A stretch of 64,000 nucleotides of DNA from Bacillus pumilus. GTDB taxonomy: Bacteria; Bacillota; Bacilli; Bacillales; Bacillaceae. The notes under the pieces are model-generated. The model was not told the DNA's origin. It made no database searches and saw only the letters and a program-made list of their open reading frames with translations. A program made the position numbers and the translations under genes. Every line of letters begins with the position of its first letter. Position 1 is the stretch's first letter. The stretch spans positions 1,734,272 to 1,798,271 of the forward strand of contig NZ_CP047089.1 of assembly GCF_009937765.1 (NCBI RefSeq), given 5' to 3'. Positions 56,232 through 64,000 of this stretch are shown piece after piece.

Positions 56232-57301
56232 GCCCTCTCTTTTTTCATGGAGCTTATAATTGCATGTGCGATGTCATCCACATGCCTTGTTTCATGTGCA
56301 AGGCCTGCTTTAATGACTGATTTAGGCATTCCGAAAACAACACATGATTCTTCTTTTTCTGCAATGACTTTTGTATGACCGCTTGCGACCATTTTTTTGA
56401 CACCTTCTGTGCCGTCACTACCCATGCCTGTCATAATGACAGCAATTTTCTCGTAACCCTTTATATGACTGATCGATTCAAATAAATAGTTAACAGAAGG
56501 TTTGTGACGGCTTTCCGTGTCTTCTGGAGACAGTCTGATGACTAAGGATGCCCCTTGTTCATGAAGTGACATATTCATTCCACCAGGCGCTATGTAAGCT
56601 ACTCCATTTTTAGCGATGTCTCCATCTTGCGCTTCTTTAATCGAAATTTGAGATAAATGGTCTAACCTAGTAGCAAGTGATGCCGTAAATCCTGCCGGCA
56701 TATGCTGCACTATCAAAATGGGGGCTTCTATGTCCTTGGGCAGCTTCGTAACGACTCGTTGAAGTGCCCTTGGCCCTCCCGTTGATGTTCCGATTGAAAT
56801 AATCTTTCGGAGTGAGCCGCTTTTTACTGCTTGCGGGCGAGGTGTAGCCACTGGGATTGACGGCTTCATCACCGGCTTAGAAGAAACCGGCACTTCAGTG
56901 CGTTTCCTTGACAGCCCTGCCGCAAGCACCCGCTCTACAATTTGGCCTCTTACTTTGTGTAAATCAAGTGAAATACTTCCTGATGGCTTTGTGACAAAGT
57001 CAAAAGCACCAAGTTCTAAGCAATGGATGGTTAAATCTTTCCCTTGCTTTGTCTGGCTTGACACCATAATTACGGCAAGGTCGTGTTCAGCCAGAATTTG
57101 TTTTAATGCTTCTGTTCCATTTAAAACAGGCATTTCCACATCTAATGTGACGACATCTGGATTCAGTTCCTTGATCCGTTTTAAGGCATCTTCCCCATTT
57201 CGCGCCGTTCCGACGACTTCTATTTCTTGCTCGGCAGTTAGGAAGTCACTAATGAGTTTTCGCATAAAGGCCGAGTCATCTACTACAAGCACTCTAATCA
57301 T
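56228..57301 (-). CDS. cheB: Chemotaxis methylesterase CheB
   Basis: A 357-residue response regulator-methylesterase. The receiver has D54 in VTLDVEMP; the esterase has the serine in GTSTGGPRAL, the histidine in VQHMPAGFT and the aspartate in MGSDGTEG. Overlaps flhG upstream and cheA downstream by four bases each, so the three are translationally linked. Confidence 0.98.
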   Translation of the reverse strand: MIRVLVVDDSAFMRKLISDFLTAEQEIEVVGTARNGEDALKRIKELNPDVVTLDVEMPVLNGTEALKQILAEHDLAVIMVSSQTKQGKDLTIHCLELGAFDFVTKPSGSISLDLHKVRGQIVERVLAAGLSRKRTEVPVSSKPVMKPSIPVATPRPQAVKSGSLRKIISIGTSTGGPRALQRVVTKLPKDIEAPILIVQHMPAGFTASLATRLDHLSQISIKEAQDGDIAKNGVAYIAPGGMNMSLHEQGASLVIRLSPEDTESRHKPSVNYLFESISHIKGYEKIAVIMTGMGSDGTEGVKKMVASGHTKVIAEKEESCVVFGMPKSVIKAGLAHETRHVDDIAHAIISSMKKERA

Positions 57302-58203
57302 GAGTCCACCTTCCTCCTTTTAAAAAAAGAGGACAACTTATCTATAAACGTATGCTGCTCTCTCTGTGCCTCTCTTATCTGCTGTTGATAAAGTGTTTCC
57401 GCCAGCATCTTAATCGTTTTACTCAGCCTTGAATGAGGCTGCTTCATATAAAATGGAATTTGTTCAGCCACTGCTTTTGGAACCGCAGGATCATCCGGGA
57501 CAGCACCAGCAAATACTAGTTTTCTGTGAAGAAATGATGTGACTACTCCTGCTAATTTCCGATAGGTTTCTGACCCTTCTGACGGGGTTTTACACCGGTT
57601 GACAATGATTTGCACAGATTGTTCAAACTGATGAATCGCTAAATGTTTAATGGCGCTGTAGGCATCCATGATTGATGTTGGTTCCGGCGTTGTCACAACT
57701 ACAACTTCTCCTGCTGATAAAACAAAAGGTAGTTGATCTTTTGACAAACCAGCCCCCATATCAAAGAAGATACAATCAAAGTCGTGCATCATTCTTTCCA
57801 TTTCCTCTAGAAAGAACGACCATTGATCTTTATCTAAAGAAAACAGCTGTTCAAGTCCGCTTCCGCCAGAAATGTAATAAAGGTTGTTCGTTCCTTGAGT
57901 CATAGCCGCTTGGAAGGATTTCTTCCTGACAAGAACATCTAAAATAGAGCTAGTCGATGTTTTCCCTAGTAAAATATCAATATTCCCCATACCAAAATCA
58001 AGGTCGATGACTAACACTCGTTTACCTGCATTTGCGATAGATAGTGCCATATTCAGCGTCAAATTCGATTTTCCAACCCCGCCTTTACCGCTCATGACAG
58101 CAATGGTTTTTGCCTGTCCGCTTATACCAAGAGGAGCTGGTGTGATCGTTTGATTTTGTTGAACGAGCTTTCTTAAACCTTCTGCTTGGTCAGGCTTCAT
58201 CAT
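57298..58203 (-). CDS. flhG: Flagellar number/placement ATPase FlhG (YlxH)
   Basis: A 301-residue MinD/ParA-type ATPase. The N-terminal DQAEGLRKLVQ is the FlhF-activating segment, followed by the deviant Walker A MSGKGGVGKSN (about 36-46); the C-terminal helix is basic and amphipathic, fit for membrane binding. With FlhF it sets flagellar number and pattern. Overlaps flhF and cheB by four bases each. Confidence 0.96.
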   Translation of the reverse strand: MMKPDQAEGLRKLVQQNQTITPAPLGISGQAKTIAVMSGKGGVGKSNLTLNMALSIANAGKRVLVIDLDFGMGNIDILLGKTSTSSILDVLVRKKSFQAAMTQGTNNLYYISGGSGLEQLFSLDKDQWSFFLEEMERMMHDFDCIFFDMGAGLSKDQLPFVLSAGEVVVVTTPEPTSIMDAYSAIKHLAIHQFEQSVQIIVNRCKTPSEGSETYRKLAGVVTSFLHRKLVFAGAVPDDPAVPKAVAEQIPFYMKQPHSRLSKTIKMLAETLYQQQIREAQREQHTFIDKLSSFFKRRKVDS

Positions 58204-59315
58204 TGTAAGACCATCCTTGTTAATTCAAGAGGAGAGCCCTCAAGAATATCCTCAGGAACATTTTGACCATTTGTTAAAAAGCCAAGTCCAATTTGAGAGT
58301 CTGCAATGATTTGAAAAATGGTGCCCATCGTGTCTGTTTCATCTACTTTTGTAAAAATAAATTGATCGATTGAAACGTGTTCAAAACGTTTCACCATGGC
58401 TTTCATGTCCTGATACTTTGAGGTCGCACTCATCACTAGGAAACTTTGAATGCTTTCATCAAATGGAATGATGTCTGTCAGCTCTTTGATATACGCTTCT
58501 TCTTTAAAGTTACGACCCGCTGTGTCTACGAAAATATGATCATACTCTTTAAATGTCTCTTGAGCTTTTACAAAATCCTCTCTCGAATAACAAACCTCAA
58601 GCGGTGCATTAAGTAGTTCTGCATATGTTTTCAGTTGTTCGATTGCTGCTATTCGGTACGTATCTGTTGTAATAAAAGCGATTTTCTTTTGCTTCTGAAT
58701 GGCCGTTTTGGCAGCGAGCTTTGCAATCGTTGTTGTTTTACCAGCCCCAGTCGAACCAAACAGCACAATGTATTTAGAACGAATCATCGGATCATCAGAA
58801 GTGTGAGACGGCAGCATATCTGTCAGCAGTTGTTCAAGTTCTTTTTGAATTTGCTCTTCCTTGACAGCGCCCTTCGTTAAAAGACCTTTGAGGCATTCGT
58901 CACGAATGGCATCATCAAGACCTTGATCCTTCAGCTTTTGATCGATTGCCATGAGAGGGTCAGGCAATATACCAGCATGCCGCTCATTCCTCGCATATTC
59001 TAACGGCTGAGCTTGAAGAGGTACTGGTTTCACTGCCTCAGGAGCAAGAGACGGCTCTTTAGGTCGGTGTTGAACCTGCTCCTTTTTCGGAAATACTGGA
59101 AGAGGGGGCGCAGGCTGTCCACCTTTACCCGCTCTTTCTTCAAAATCTTGATCCAGCACTGCAATCACTTCAACCATTTGCTGTTTCTTTAAACCGAATA
59201 GCTTTCGTTTCACAACGGTTTTGGAATTTAAGATGACGGCATCCTTCCCAAGCTGCTGCCTAATTTGAATCGTTGCTTCCTGCATTGAATTCGCTGTGAT
59301 TTTTTTCATTTTCAT
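58200..59315 (-). CDS. flhF: SRP-type GTPase FlhF
   Basis: A 371-residue flagellar-placement GTPase. After a basic B region and a proline-rich linker the NG domain carries VLFGSTGAGKTTTIAKLAAK (near 189, cited in part), VDTAGRNFKEE and FTKVDETDTMGTI. The ATG shares one base with the flhA stop (TAATG). Acts with FlhG, the next gene. Confidence 0.96.
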   Translation of the reverse strand: MKMKKITANSMQEATIQIRQQLGKDAVILNSKTVVKRKLFGLKKQQMVEVIAVLDQDFEERAGKGGQPAPPLPVFPKKEQVQHRPKEPSLAPEAVKPVPLQAQPLEYARNERHAGILPDPLMAIDQKLKDQGLDDAIRDECLKGLLTKGAVKEEQIQKELEQLLTDMLPSHTSDDPMIRSKYIVLFGSTGAGKTTTIAKLAAKTAIQKQKKIAFITTDTYRIAAIEQLKTYAELLNAPLEVCYSREDFVKAQETFKEYDHIFVDTAGRNFKEEAYIKELTDIIPFDESIQSFLVMSATSKYQDMKAMVKRFEHVSIDQFIFTKVDETDTMGTIFQIIADSQIGLGFLTNGQNVPEDILEGSPLELTRMVLQ

Positions 59316-61348
59316 TAGATATCCACCACTCCGATGCTCTGTACTTCCACATTTGCTTCTAGTTCGTTATAAGATAGTACCGGTAATTCCGGGAAATATC
59401 TTTCTAACAGCTGCTTGACGTACATTCTTATAGGAGGTGAGCACAATAGAACCGGCGTTTCCTGACGAAGCGAAAGCTGTTCAATTTCTCTCGCCACTGA
59501 TTGAATCACACTTTCAGAGGATTCTGGATCTAACGATAAGTAGTTCCCATGCTCTGTTTGCTGTACGCTGTCAGCAATCACCTTTTCCACTCGGCCCGAG
59601 CATGTCACGACTTTGAGTGATTCATTCTCTCTCGCATATTGTGCGGTAATCTGTCTTGCGAGCGCCTGTCTGACATACTCTGTTAACAAATCTGTATCCG
59701 TCGTTAACTTTCCGTAGTCTGCAAGCGTCTCAAAAATGGTGACAAGATTTCGAATAGAAACCTTTTCTTTCAGCAGTTTTGCAAGCACTTTTTGAATATC
59801 ACCAACTGCTAGTGGATTTGGCGTCACCTCATCCACTAAGACAGGATAACTTTCTTTCAGATGATCGATTAATTGCTTCGTTTCTTGGCGTCCGAGCAGT
59901 TCGTGTGTGTTTTGTCTAATTTTTTCTGTGATGTGAGTAGACACAACTGATGCAGGATCTACTACCGTATAGCCAAGCATCTCAGCCTGATCTTTTTCTG
60001 CTTCTGAGATCCATTTAGCCGGAAGACCAAAGGATGGCTCGATTGTTTCAATTCCTTCAATCGGATCATCATCAGGTGTAGGCGACATCGCTAAGTAGTG
60101 ATCAAGCAGTAGCTCGCCTTTTGCCACTTCATTCCCTTTTATTTTGAGTCGATACTCATTTGGGTTAAGTGCAATGTTATCCCGGATCCGGACAACTGGA
60201 ATCACAAGACCAAGTTCAAGGGCAAGCTGCCTTCGAATCATCACAATCCGGTCTAACAGGTCACCGCCTTGATTTGCATCGGCTAGCGGAATCAGGCCAT
60301 AGCCAAACTCAAATTCAATGGCATCCATTTGGAGAAGGTGAATGACACTTTCTGGACTTTTCATCTCTTCTACCTCTGCCTGCTCCTCTAGTACCTCTTC
60401 TATTTCTTCTTGATCCTGTTTGTTTTTTGACATCAAGTATGCGCCGAGGGCAAGTAAACCTGCGATCGGTCCTGTCAAAAGTACGCCGATTGGTGTAAAC
60501 AACCCAAGAAGGAAGATCGTACCTGCCGTGACGTAAAGCATAGCTGGAAATGCAAACAGCTGTTCAGTGATATCTGACCCAAGGTTCCCATTAGAAGCAG
60601 CCCTTGTGACGACAATTCCTGTCGCTGTTGAAATGAGAAGTGCAGGGATTTGTGAAACAATCCCGTCTCCTACCGTTAATAATGTAAAGTGGGAAGCTGA
60701 TTCTTGAATTGACATTCCTTGCTGAAGCATCCCAATGATAATCCCAAAAATAATATTAATAATGACGATGATAATACCTGCGATGGCATCCCCTTTGACG
60801 AACTTACTTGCTCCATCCATCGCACCATAAAAGTCTGCTTCTCTCGCTACTTTTTCACGGCGATTTCTTGCTTCACTTTCTGTCAGCATCCCAGCATTTA
60901 AATCTGCATCAATACTCATTTGTTTCCCTGGCATCGCATCGAGGGTAAATCTTGCCGCAACCTCTGAAACACGCTCAGCCCCTTTGGTAATGACAACAAA
61001 TTGAATGATGATCAGAATAAGGAAGACCACAAGACCAACGAGTACATTTCCTCCAACAACAAATGAACCAAACGTTTCTACAACCTTTCCTGCGTCTCCA
61101 GTTGAAAGAATAGATCGTGTTGTAGAGATGTTAAGCCCTAAGCGAAAGAGCGTTAAGAGCAAAAGCAATGATGGAAATATTGAAAATTGCAGTGGTTCTT
61201 GCATGTTCATTGTGGTGAGAAGCACGATAAGCGCAAGAGAAATATTAATAATGATTAAAATACTTAATAGCATTGGCGGAAACGGTATGACCAGCATCGC
61301 CACAATTAAAATAACACTGAATAAAACAGATAAATCTCTTGCTGACAT
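59315..61348 (-). CDS. flhA: Flagellar export apparatus protein FlhA
   Basis: A 677-residue component of the flagellar type III secretion core, the same length as in B. subtilis. About eight N-terminal transmembrane helices (to about 330) with the FHIPEP loop region (FTLDAMPGKQMSIDADLNAG near 145, cited in part), then a large cytosolic domain binding chaperone-substrate complexes. Lies between flhB and flhF. Confidence 0.98.
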   Translation of the reverse strand: MSARDLSVLFSVILIVAMLVIPFPPMLLSILIIINISLALIVLLTTMNMQEPLQFSIFPSLLLLLTLFRLGLNISTTRSILSTGDAGKVVETFGSFVVGGNVLVGLVVFLILIIIQFVVITKGAERVSEVAARFTLDAMPGKQMSIDADLNAGMLTESEARNRREKVAREADFYGAMDGASKFVKGDAIAGIIIVIINIIFGIIIGMLQQGMSIQESASHFTLLTVGDGIVSQIPALLISTATGIVVTRAASNGNLGSDITEQLFAFPAMLYVTAGTIFLLGLFTPIGVLLTGPIAGLLALGAYLMSKNKQDQEEIEEVLEEQAEVEEMKSPESVIHLLQMDAIEFEFGYGLIPLADANQGGDLLDRIVMIRRQLALELGLVIPVVRIRDNIALNPNEYRLKIKGNEVAKGELLLDHYLAMSPTPDDDPIEGIETIEPSFGLPAKWISEAEKDQAEMLGYTVVDPASVVSTHITEKIRQNTHELLGRQETKQLIDHLKESYPVLVDEVTPNPLAVGDIQKVLAKLLKEKVSIRNLVTIFETLADYGKLTTDTDLLTEYVRQALARQITAQYARENESLKVVTCSGRVEKVIADSVQQTEHGNYLSLDPESSESVIQSVAREIEQLSLRQETPVLLCSPPIRMYVKQLLERYFPELPVLSYNELEANVEVQSIGVVDI

Positions 61349-61377
61349 GCCTGTTCTCTCCTTTTAAAACCAAAAAT

Positions 61378-62466
61378 TCATAAAATCTTTTGTTTCGTTT
61401 TATAAACATAAGCTAAAATTTCTGCGATTGCCTTAAAGTATTCCTCTGGCACCGCTTGGTCAATGTCGACCTGATCATAGAGTGCACGAGCGAGCGGCCG
61501 GTTTTCTACGGTCATAATATCGTGCTCTTTCGCAATCGTTCTAATTTTCAAAGCCAAAATATCTGTTCCCTTTGCCACAACAAAGGGCGCGTCCATCTTT
61601 TCTTCGTCATATTTCAGAGCAATGGCATAATGGGTTGGGTTTGTAATGATGACGTCCGCTTTTGGGACTTCCTGCATCATCCGTCTCATGGCCATTTCCC
61701 GCTGACGCTGTTTAATCTTTGATTTTATGAGCGGGTCACCCTCTGATTTTTTATACTCATCTTTGATGTCTTGTTTGGACATCCGTAAGTTTTTTTCATA
61801 ATCAAATTTCTGATACATATAATCAAGCCCTGCTAAGACCATGAGAGCACCTGCTGCATATAGCCCCATAATCAAGGTCATACTTGCCACGAAATGAAGA
61901 GTTTCCTCTGCTGTTAGTAAAGGAAGCCTTAGGATTTCGTCAAAGTGCATCCAAAGTGCAATAAATGTCGCAAAACCAATTAAACCAATTTTTAAAATGG
62001 ATTTTAATAGTTCTACGAGGGCTCGAATACTGTATATTCGTTTAAACCCTTTGATTGGATCGAGTTTTTCTAATTTTGGTTTGATTACTTCTGTCGAAAA
62101 GAGAAAGCCAACTTGCAAATAGTTACTGATAATCCCTGCCAGCATACCAACACCAAGTATTGGCATGAGGAGGAGCCCTGTTTCCTGAAGCAATTCCACA
62201 AATAGTTGATGAATATTAGATGTGCTAACTTTCATTAGCATCGTTGTTGAATAAAAACGTTCAATGAGCGCAATAATACGCTCTTTCATAAAAGGCCCAA
62301 TAAAAAAGAATGATAAAAAGATTAATAGAAATGAGATGGCTGTATTGACGTCGGTACTTTTGGCAACCTGACCTTTTTTACGTGAATCTTGCCTCTTTTT
62401 CGGCGTTGCTTTTTCTGTTTTTTCACCTGCGAAAAATTGCAAGTCTAGTCTAAGCCTTGTCATCAT
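61378..62466 (-). CDS. flhB: Flagellar export switch protein FlhB
   Basis: A 362-residue FlhB with four transmembrane helices and the self-cleaving NPTH motif (ITNPTHYAIAL near 270) that switches export from hook to filament substrates. Overlaps the fliR stop by four bases (ATGATG; the second ATG is an alternative start). Confidence 0.97.
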   Translation of the reverse strand: MMTRLRLDLQFFAGEKTEKATPKKRQDSRKKGQVAKSTDVNTAISFLLIFLSFFFIGPFMKERIIALIERFYSTTMLMKVSTSNIHQLFVELLQETGLLLMPILGVGMLAGIISNYLQVGFLFSTEVIKPKLEKLDPIKGFKRIYSIRALVELLKSILKIGLIGFATFIALWMHFDEILRLPLLTAEETLHFVASMTLIMGLYAAGALMVLAGLDYMYQKFDYEKNLRMSKQDIKDEYKKSEGDPLIKSKIKQRQREMAMRRMMQEVPKADVIITNPTHYAIALKYDEEKMDAPFVVAKGTDILALKIRTIAKEHDIMTVENRPLARALYDQVDIDQAVPEEYFKAIAEILAYVYKTKQKIL

Positions 62467-63242
62467 GACGAACCACCGACCAATGCTAAGAAATTCCTCA
62501 TGGTGAGTACAATCGTATCAAATGTATTTTGGACAACTCCAAAGATGACGCCCATACAGATGATAATCATAATAAAACTCACACCCATTTTAATAGGAAG
62601 TCCGACAACAAAAACGTTCATCTGCGGGACTGTTCGTGCCACAATGCCTAATGCCAAATCGACCAAAAACAAGCTAGCGACAACTGGTGCTGAGATTTGA
62701 AAGGCAATAATGAACATTTGGTTGAAGCTCTTTGCAATAAAATAAGCAAAAGATTCACTGCCGAAATTCAGTGCGTACTGATCAACTGCAATATATTGAA
62801 AACTGTAATAGATTCCATCAAGCAGCAGGTGATGTGCATTAGTTGCCAGCATCAATAGCAATGTGACCGTATAAAAAAATTGCCCCATTAGCGGCGTTTG
62901 TGCCCCTGTTTGCGGATCAATTACATTGGCGATCGCAAACCCCATTTGAAAATCAATAAATGAGCCGGCAATTTGAACAGCGGACACCATGATATATGCA
63001 ATCAAACCAAGTAGAAGTCCGACCATTGCTTCTTTCACCGCAAGCATCATATAAAGACCGTCTATGTCGAGTGCTGGCGGTTCCTTAATTGTGCTAAAAC
63101 TAATCACGGCTAAAAACAGTGAGAATCCAACTCTGTGTACAGCTGGGATCGTTCTATGCGCTAAAAGCGGTACTGTTACAAAAAAAGCGGTGATCCGAAT
63201 AAAAACTAATAGAAAAGCAGGGAATAATTCTATGATTGACAT
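62463..63242 (-). CDS. fliR: Flagellar export protein FliR
   Basis: A 259-residue, mostly hydrophobic FliR (about six helices), part of the FliPQR export gate. PLMGQFFYTVTLLLML and ALGIVARTVPQMNVFVVGLPIK (near 195, cited in part) are family-like. Six bases after fliQ, overlaps flhB. Confidence 0.97.
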   Translation of the reverse strand: MSIIELFPAFLLVFIRITAFFVTVPLLAHRTIPAVHRVGFSLFLAVISFSTIKEPPALDIDGLYMMLAVKEAMVGLLLGLIAYIMVSAVQIAGSFIDFQMGFAIANVIDPQTGAQTPLMGQFFYTVTLLLMLATNAHHLLLDGIYYSFQYIAVDQYALNFGSESFAYFIAKSFNQMFIIAFQISAPVVASLFLVDLALGIVARTVPQMNVFVVGLPIKMGVSFIMIIICMGVIFGVVQNTFDTIVLTMRNFLALVGGSS

Positions 63243-63248
63243 CGCTCG

Positions 63249-63518
63249 TTAACCTGCAAATCGATCTAAATTCGAGAACAGCTCTGTCGTAAAGGACACA
63301 ATGGTCGACAGCATCCATGGACCAAACACAACAAGTCCAATAAGAACTGCAACAATTTTAGGAATGAACGCAAGCGTCTGTTCTTGAATCTGGGTTGTTG
63401 CCTGAAATACACTGACAATCAGTCCCACAATAAGAGCGAGCGCTAGAAGCGGCCCACTGACAAGCAATACCACATACACTGATCTTTCAGCCATCGTAAT
63501 GACAAATTCTGAACTCAT
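63249..63518 (-). CDS. fliQ: Flagellar export protein FliQ
   Basis: An 89-residue, two-helix FliQ with ALALIVGLIVSVFQATTQIQEQTL (near 25-48, cited in part), the conserved hairpin of the export gate. 16 bases after fliP. Confidence 0.97.
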   Translation of the reverse strand: MSSEFVITMAERSVYVVLLVSGPLLALALIVGLIVSVFQATTQIQEQTLAFIPKIVAVLIGLVVFGPWMLSTIVSFTTELFSNLDRFAG

Positions 63519-63534
63519 GTTTTAAGCACCTACT

Positions 63535-64000
63535 CTAAAAGCTTTGCAGCAAAGATTTGACAATCAAATACCATCCATCGACTAAAACAAATAACAATAT
63601 TTTGAAAGGGAGCGATATCATAACCGGAGGAAGCATCATCATCCCCATTGACATCAGGACACTTGCGACGACCATATCAATAATTAAAAATGGAATAAAG
63701 ATCATGAAACCAATTTGAAATGCCGTCTTTAATTCTGAAATTGCAAATGCGGGTACCATCGCCGTTAACGGAATATCTTTTATCGATTCAGGTGTATCCA
63801 TTTTTGCGTAACTAAGAAATAAAGCCAAATCCTTCTGTCTCGTATGTTTACTCATAAACTCTTTAATTGGCACTTCGGCTTTTTCATAAGCTTGATTGAG
63901 TGTAATGTCATCATTTAAAAGCGGCGTAAGTGCCTCTTTATTAATCTCTGAGAACGTGGGTGCCATGATAAAGAATGTGAGAAACAAAGCAAGCCCAACA
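63535..64000 (-). CDS. fliP: Flagellar export protein FliP, C-terminal part (gene enters from beyond the window)
   Basis: The frame is open from the window edge to the stop at 63535, giving the last 154 residues or so. [46 protein letters not shown] (near the end, recognised as a whole) is characteristic of FliP, the main subunit of the FliPQR gate. The true start is outside the window. Codons before the internal TTG at 63987 are part of the gene. Confidence 0.96.
   Translation of the reverse strand, partial: VGLALFLTFFIMAPTFSEINKEALTPLLNDDITLNQAYEKAEVPIKEFMSKHTRQKDLALFLSYAKMDTPESIKDIPLTAMVPAFAISELKTAFQIGFMIFIPFLIIDMVVASVLMSMGMMMLPPVMISLPFKILLFVLVDGWYLIVKSLLQSF

Overview
The window is chromosomal DNA of a spore-forming, flagellated Bacillus of the subtilis/licheniformis/pumilus clade. 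Its backbone follows the B. subtilis gene order fliP ... sigD ... polC ... nusA ... pnp ... dapA ... spoIIIE ... ymfF almost gene for gene. Protein lengths and RBS-supported TTG/GTG starts match the B. subtilis orthologues I remember. The cellulase/xylanase block between polC and rimP makes me favour the pumilus group, but species is an inference. Every convincing gene lies on the minus strand, so transcription runs from position 64000 towards 1. I saw no rRNA, tRNA, CRISPR array, prophage or insertion sequence.

Layout in transcription order. (1) 64000-51214: end of the fla/che operon (fliP partial, fliQ, fliR, flhB, flhA, flhF, flhG, cheB, cheA, cheW, cheC, cheD, sigD, swrB). (2) 51213-47871: translation and nucleotide genes rpsB-tsf and pyrH-frr, with strong promoters and terminators. 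(3) 47850-37547: uppS-cdsA-dxr-rasP-proS-polC (isoprenoid and lipid precursors, site-2 protease, prolyl-tRNA synthetase, replicative polymerase). (4) 37546-30600: accessory plant-polysaccharide block: GH9-CBM3 and GH48 cellulases, a terminator, then GH10 xylanase and a GH5 mannanase-like enzyme. Only the GH5 protein has a signal peptide. (5) 30600-20742: rimP-nusA-rnpM-rplGA-infB-ylxP-rbfA, truB-ribC, rpsO with a leader, and pnp. (6) 20720-12079: ylxY, mlpA, an accessory APH-family kinase, ymxH, the dipicolinate synthase operon behind a sigma-K-like promoter, and asd-dapG-dapA. (7) 12078-1: rnjB, tepA-ylzJ, spoIIIE, ymfC, the MFS exporter ymfD, an accessory MMPL transporter, and the start of ymfF.

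The backbone is conserved. The accessory content is three insertions at operon boundaries: the glycoside-hydrolase block, the APH-like kinase and the MMPL transporter. The most unusual observation is that three of the four glycoside hydrolases, including the GH9/GH48 pair normally secreted to attack crystalline cellulose, begin at about their mature N-terminus with no possible upstream signal peptide. A strong, apparently orphaned Shine-Dalgarno sequence lies just upstream of the GH9 gene. Many CDS starts below were chosen from the Shine-Dalgarno position and orthologue length, and differ from the longest open frame.
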